In this document: one piece after another, positions 5,421 to 7,926 of the stretch
Layout of the letters: every line of letters starts with the position of its first letter
Numbering within the stretch: position 1 is the stretch's first letter
Source: an uncultured Pseudomonadota bacterium
GTDB lineage: Bacteria > Desulfobacterota_B > Binatia > UBA9968
Assembly: GCA_946478635.1 (NCBI GenBank)
Contig: CAMLCX010000210.1
Location: 1 to 7,926, forward strand
DNA: 7,926 bases
Direction: 5' to 3'
Notes under the pieces: generated by a model
Told to the model about the DNA's origin: nothing
What the model saw: only the letters and a program-made list of their open reading frames with translations
Databases searched by the model: none
Translations under genes and position numbers: made by a program

Positions 5421-6635
5421 TTATGTGATCGCCACCATTCCCGGCGTGCGTTTCACCAGCGGCTCGCCGCCTTTGTCGGTGACGAGCACGCAGCCGCCCC
5501 AGCTGGTGTCGAATGTTCCATCGGCGCTGTGCGCGATCGGTTTGACGATGAACACGCAATCCTTCTCGATCAGCACGTCGCGATTGCGTCCGCCGCGGTT
5601 TTGCGGCGTAAACAGCGGCCCGTCATCGCCGTAGCCGCGCCCGTGCATGAGCAACTGGCTTTTCATGCCGCGCTTTTCGCCGAAGCCGTTGATGAGATCC
5701 ATGAACTCGGCAAAGGGCCGTCCCGGGGTTAGATATTCCAATCCGGCGTAGTACATGTCGCGCTGCAGTTCGATGGCCGGTTGCCACGCTTCGGGAATCG
5801 CTCCCAGATAAATCGGCTGCTGTTCCTGCGCGATCAAACCGCCGAATACGGCGTCGACTTCGTTGGCGATGCGGTAGCCGGATTGAAGCGTCCGCCCTTG
5901 AGCCGGATCTTCGAAACGCGGCAGGCGGCCGCGGCCGTGCGGGCCGCTGTAAAATGCCATCGGATAATACTCGCTGCCGAGGGACACCATGCACTGCATG
6001 ACACGCGTGTAAAGCAACCCTTCGTCCATTTCCGGGCGCGCCAGTTCGATCATCTTTTCGATACCGGCCGCCGCAACCGCGGCGCCGCGTCTGAGACAGG
6101 CGATCTGCTCCGCGCTCTTGATGTAACGCGCTTGACCGATCACTTCGGTCGCGTTATCGAACGTTGCGTTGGGCAGGCGGCGCAGCACCTCGGCGTAGGA
6201 AGTATGATTGACAACACCGTGAAAGGCGCGGCCGTGGGTGTAAAAACCGCGCCGAATGCCCGACACGCCGATGCGCGCCCGTTCCATTCCGGCATCGAGC
6301 AAGGCCCGCGCCATGCTCTCGCCCCAGGAATTCTCCACCGGGCGAATGTTGGACACCCAATCATTGCCGGACTCTTCATCGGCAACGACAATTGCGTTGC
6401 GGCCATCGGTGGGGAGTATCACCGCGGCGTTTTCGAGCTGCGTCAGGAAGCGGCAATCCGAGCGCGTGCCGCGCGCCTGTTCGAGCGACAAATGCAAATT
6501 GCGCCCGTCGACGCAGAGCGGCACGAAGATGCAATCGAACCCCGCTTTGGCCGCGTTCTCACGCACGCGCCGCCAGCGCCAATCGCGTTCCGCTAGTGAA
6601 TATCCTTCCCAGTTAATGTCCGCCGGTGCTTCCAT
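5421..6635 (-). CDS. M24 (creatinase/aminopeptidase P fold) family protein, metal site degenerate, paralog B
   Basis: A 404-residue protein, by eye close to half identical to the downstream paralog. The N-terminal domain begins GYSLAERDWRWRRVRENAAK (11-30) and carries an insert around 41-60 that the paralog lacks. The pita-bread domain starts near RYIKSAEQI (170-178). The place of the two metal Asp residues reads NEVDAVFGGLIAQEQQPIYL (258-277): D261 could match the first, but the second is a Gln-rich stretch. HGRGYGDDGP (331-340) keeps the His. VFIVKPIAH (361-369) lacks the usual EPG Glu, and SWGGCVLVTDKGG (378-390) lacks the last one. SGPHGRG (230-236) holds a His roughly where creatinase has its catalytic His232; paralog A has IDSFDAE there. 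No signal peptide, so cytoplasmic. The start has only a weak AAAAGAG in front. Substrate unknown. Confidence 0.82.
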   Translation of the reverse strand: MEAPADINWEGYSLAERDWRWRRVRENAAKAGFDCIFVPLCVDGRNLHLSLEQARGTRSDCRFLTQLENAAVILPTDGRNAIVVADEESGNDWVSNIRPVENSWGESMARALLDAGMERARIGVSGIRRGFYTHGRAFHGVVNHTSYAEVLRRLPNATFDNATEVIGQARYIKSAEQIACLRRGAAVAAAGIEKMIELARPEMDEGLLYTRVMQCMVSLGSEYYPMAFYSGPHGRGRLPRFEDPAQGRTLQSGYRIANEVDAVFGGLIAQEQQPIYLGAIPEAWQPAIELQRDMYYAGLEYLTPGRPFAEFMDLINGFGEKRGMKSQLLMHGRGYGDDGPLFTPQNRGGRNRDVLIEKDCVFIVKPIAHSADGTFDTSWGGCVLVTDKGGEPLVKRTPGMVAIT

Positions 6636-6658
6636 CTCTTTTCAGCTCAGCCCACCGC

Positions 6659-6700
6659 CACAAGTTGGAATTTCCAATGGATCACAAGTTAGCAATTTCC
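6659..6700. promoter_or_regulatory. Direct repeat and palindrome upstream of M24 paralog B, candidate operator
   Basis: CACAAGTT followed by an ATTTCC word occurs twice: CACAAGTTGGAATTTCC (6659-6675) and CACAAGTTAGCAATTTCC (6683-6700), a 24-base step. The first unit overlaps a perfect palindrome TTGGAA-T-TTCCAA (6665-6677). The site is 24-65 bases before the start of the M24 gene, a usual place for a regulator to bind. No regulator gene is visible in the window. Confidence 0.4.
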
Positions 6701-6710
6701 TCCTTCTGTG

Positions 6711-6802
6711 CCTCTCCCACCGGGAGAGGCCGCCGCAAGCGGCGGGTGAGGGCAAACGCCTTTGAGACTGCCCTCACCCTACCCTCTCCCAAAGGGCGAG
6801 GG
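6711..6802. repeat. CCCTCTCCC-type multi-hairpin intergenic element
   Basis: There are four stems in a row. CCTCTCCC/GGGAGAGG (6711-6718 and 6722-6729) has a 3-base loop. CCGCCGC/GCGGCGG (6730-6736 and 6739-6745) is a perfect palindrome around AA. GGGTGAGGGCA/TGCCCTCACCC (6744-6754 and 6769-6779) is an 11-bp perfect inverted repeat. CCCTCTCCC/GGGCGAGGG (6782-6790 and 6794-6802) has one mismatch. This CCCTCACCC...CCCTCTCCC...GGGAGAGGG pattern is a widespread intergenic repeat type in proteobacterial and environmental genomes. It sits downstream of the SET gene and may end or protect that transcript, though there is no long T-run. Confidence 0.7.
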
Positions 6803-6907
6803 TTTAAGAAAGAGACTCACTCGTGAAACCATATCTCCCGTCTACGTAAACTATGGTCGGGCTTGGACAGGAAAAATCCCTCGTTGACCGCGCAGCGATA
6901 AAACTGC

Positions 6908-7402
6908 TTATCCCTCTTCCTCCCCCAACATCGTCCCTCGGCAACGCCGCGTGCCGCAGAAACAGGCGTGTTCGCGTTTTGCTTTCTTTGTGTGCCTCTC
7001 GCCAATCTGCAAATTATAATCGTAGGTAATTTCCTCGCCGGCTCGAATATCGCGGCCGGCATCGATGAAGACGTGATGGCCTTCCTCCTCGATTTCGCAA
7101 TTCGGCGCGCACGAGTGATTGATCCAGCGTGCCGAGTTGCCGCGCCGGGTCGCATCGATGACCAGACCACCGTCGATCGAAAACAGCATCGTGTGCGGGG
7201 AGTTCTCGTGCATGCGACTGTAGCGCCGGTCGGCTTCCTTGTCGGTGATAAGGACGCCCTTGTATTCGATAATGCGCGTCCCCTTTGGAATACGCTTCAG
7301 AGCAAAAACGCCACGGCCGTGGATCGCCGAATGACGCACGACTATGCGCCGGCCGTTTTTTTCTCGTTCTGGCATGATGATTTCCGATAACGATTCGTTC
7401 AT
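6908..7402 (-). CDS. SET domain protein-lysine N-methyltransferase homologue
   Basis: A compact 164-residue protein that is almost entirely SET plus post-SET. Motifs in order are HGRGVFA (28-34), IIEYKGVLI (44-52), IDATRRGNSARWINHSCAPN (82-101; contains the NHSC knot motif that binds S-adenosylmethionine and shapes the lysine channel), EEITYDY (123-129) with the catalytic-type Tyr, and a post-SET tail CFCGTRRCRGTM (147-158). C147, C149 and C154, with C98, could bind one zinc. The family transfers methyl groups from SAM to protein lysines; in bacteria the targets are mostly unknown. The start at 7402 has no clear Shine-Dalgarno and lies 9 bases after the stop of the HpaB-type gene, which suggests translational coupling. 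An internal ATG at 7375 (MPEREKNG) has GGAAA in front and may be the real start; both keep the whole domain. Confidence 0.9.
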   Translation of the reverse strand: MNESLSEIIMPEREKNGRRIVVRHSAIHGRGVFALKRIPKGTRIIEYKGVLITDKEADRRYSRMHENSPHTMLFSIDGGLVIDATRRGNSARWINHSCAPNCEIEEEGHHVFIDAGRDIRAGEEITYDYNLQIGERHTKKAKREHACFCGTRRCRGTMLGEEEG

Positions 7403-7411
7403 GAACGCGAA

Positions 7412-7926
7412 TCAGTCATTGTGGTCCATGCCCTTGACGAACTGCAACATGCGTTCCGCGGGCCGCGGATCTTTGTATTGGCCAAAGAGGCGTTGGCGCA
7501 TGCGGTCGACCTCGCCGCTCTGCAGGCGCTCGTAAAGCTGGCTGCGTTTGCCGAAGGGGCTCATGACCATGTCGGCGGCCACAGCCATCAGACGCAAATG
7601 TGCTTTTGTATTCGGCGCCCCGCCGCGAAAATAGCGCTCCACGAAGGGGCCGATTTTTTCGCTGGCGAGGTCGGATGCGCCGCCGCTTAACATAAGCGTG
7701 CTGGTCAACAAGCCTTCCAGGGTGCGTTCGGCGCGATCCGACGCCTCGATACTGTGCACGCGATAGGCGGGACTCAATAGCGGCGCCCAGGTGCCGCCCG
7801 GGCTCAGGTAGCCTCTCAACTCCCCGGCTTGGATGCACGAGCGCAAAATCTCGATGTCTTGCATCAATGAAGAAAGCAGCAACTGGGAGGATGCGGTGGA
7901 CTGCCGTTTGGCGTATTGAGTCAAAA
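7412..7926 (-). CDS. 4-hydroxyphenylacetate 3-hydroxylase (HpaB/PvcC) family protein, C-terminal fragment
   Basis: The last 171 codons of a gene that enters from the right edge; family members are about 480-520 residues, so about two thirds is missing. The visible part matches the helical C-terminal domain of FADH2-dependent HpaB-type monooxygenases: ILRSCIQAGE then PGGTWAPL (substrate-side helix and the G-x-W-P element), a GLLTSTLMLSGGASDL stretch where relatives have the G-G-L-M-x-x-P-S segment, IGPFVERYFRGGAP, then LRLMAVAADMVMSPFGKRSQ with LYERLQSG. These enzymes hydroxylate phenols or related aromatics using reduced flavin from a separate reductase, not seen here. A TTG at 7924 is in frame, but is not a start; the reading frame is simply open at the edge. 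The SET gene follows 9 bases downstream. Family call good; substrate unknown. Confidence 0.75.
   Translation of the reverse strand, partial: LTQYAKRQSTASSQLLLSSLMQDIEILRSCIQAGELRGYLSPGGTWAPLLSPAYRVHSIEASDRAERTLEGLLTSTLMLSGGASDLASEKIGPFVERYFRGGAPNTKAHLRLMAVAADMVMSPFGKRSQLYERLQSGEVDRMRQRLFGQYKDPRPAERMLQFVKGMDHND

Larger units (their letters stand above)
6636..6907. other. Intergenic gap with candidate operator and hairpin element
   Basis: These 272 bases lie between the SET gene and M24 paralog B. They hold a short direct repeat with a palindrome (6659-6700), a multi-hairpin CCCTC-type element (6711-6802), and about 100 bases (6803-6907) in which I see nothing. A reading frame continuing through this area on the minus strand (6817-7170) overlaps the SET gene in another frame and resembles no family I know. 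Confidence 0.6.

Noticed and set aside
5781..6596. A 271-codon plus-strand frame opposite M24 paralog B
   Set aside because: Antisense shadow of a well-supported gene; the protein has no family features.
6782..6806. Intrinsic terminator at the last CCCTC hairpin
   Set aside because: The stem is good, but only three T residues follow on the plus strand and none on the minus strand, where the neighbouring genes lie.
6817..7170. A 117-codon minus-strand frame overlapping the SET gene and running past its stop
   Set aside because: Its C-terminal end looks somewhat protein-like, but most of it overlaps the SET gene in another frame and I recognise no family.
7922..7924. TTG as the start of the HpaB-type gene
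   Set aside because: The visible part begins in the middle of the C-terminal domain, so the frame simply continues past the window edge.

Overview
The window looks like a piece of chromosome from an uncultured, fairly high-GC, Gram-negative-type bacterium. The signs are a signal peptide on a periplasmic solute-binding protein, purine-rich Shine-Dalgarno sites, GC-rich codon use, and short palindromic repeats in nearly every intergenic gap. Gene content (ACMSD-type amidohydrolase, arylformamidase-like hydrolase, carboxymuconolactone-decarboxylase-like proteins, M24/creatinase-like proteins, an HpaB-type hydroxylase) fits soil or groundwater lineages rich in catabolic genes, such as deltaproteobacteria-like, Binatota, Rokubacteria or Tectomicrobia-type genomes. 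That placement is a guess; no marker gene is present.

Layout. A truncated gene for an ABC-type solute-binding protein (1-113, minus) diverges from a plus-strand run: amidohydrolase (521-1585), kynurenine-formamidase-like alpha/beta hydrolase (1653-2579), a repeat-filled gap (2580-2904), then two tandem paralogous 179-aa CMD-family proteins (2905-3444 and 3455-3994). The right half is on the minus strand. Read in its own direction it holds the C-terminal part of an HpaB/PvcC-type flavin-dependent aromatic hydroxylase (7926-7412), a SET-domain lysine methyltransferase homologue (7402-6908), a gap with a multi-hairpin element, and two paralogous M24-fold proteins (6635-5421 and 5305-4100). The two halves converge at about 3995-4099, where a palindromic repeat lies between the stop codons.

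How the genes may work together. The enzymes hydroxylate aromatics, hydrolyse amides or esters, decarboxylate ring-cleavage-type products and act on C-N bonds, and an uptake protein lies beside them. This suggests a catabolic island for an aromatic or nitrogen-containing compound. No ring-cleavage dioxygenase or regulator is visible, so pathway and substrate are unknown.

The points most worth a second look are: (1) the pair of M24-fold proteins in which the usual metal ligands appear to be missing; (2) the tandem CMD duplicates lacking the CxxC redox pair; (3) the ACMSD-like and formamidase-like enzymes side by side; (4) the bacterial SET protein next to a hydroxylase; and (5) several families of inverted repeats, including one about 59 bp long present in two full copies in opposite orientation, one of them nested inside another palindrome. 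I saw no RNA genes, CRISPR array, transposase or phage gene.
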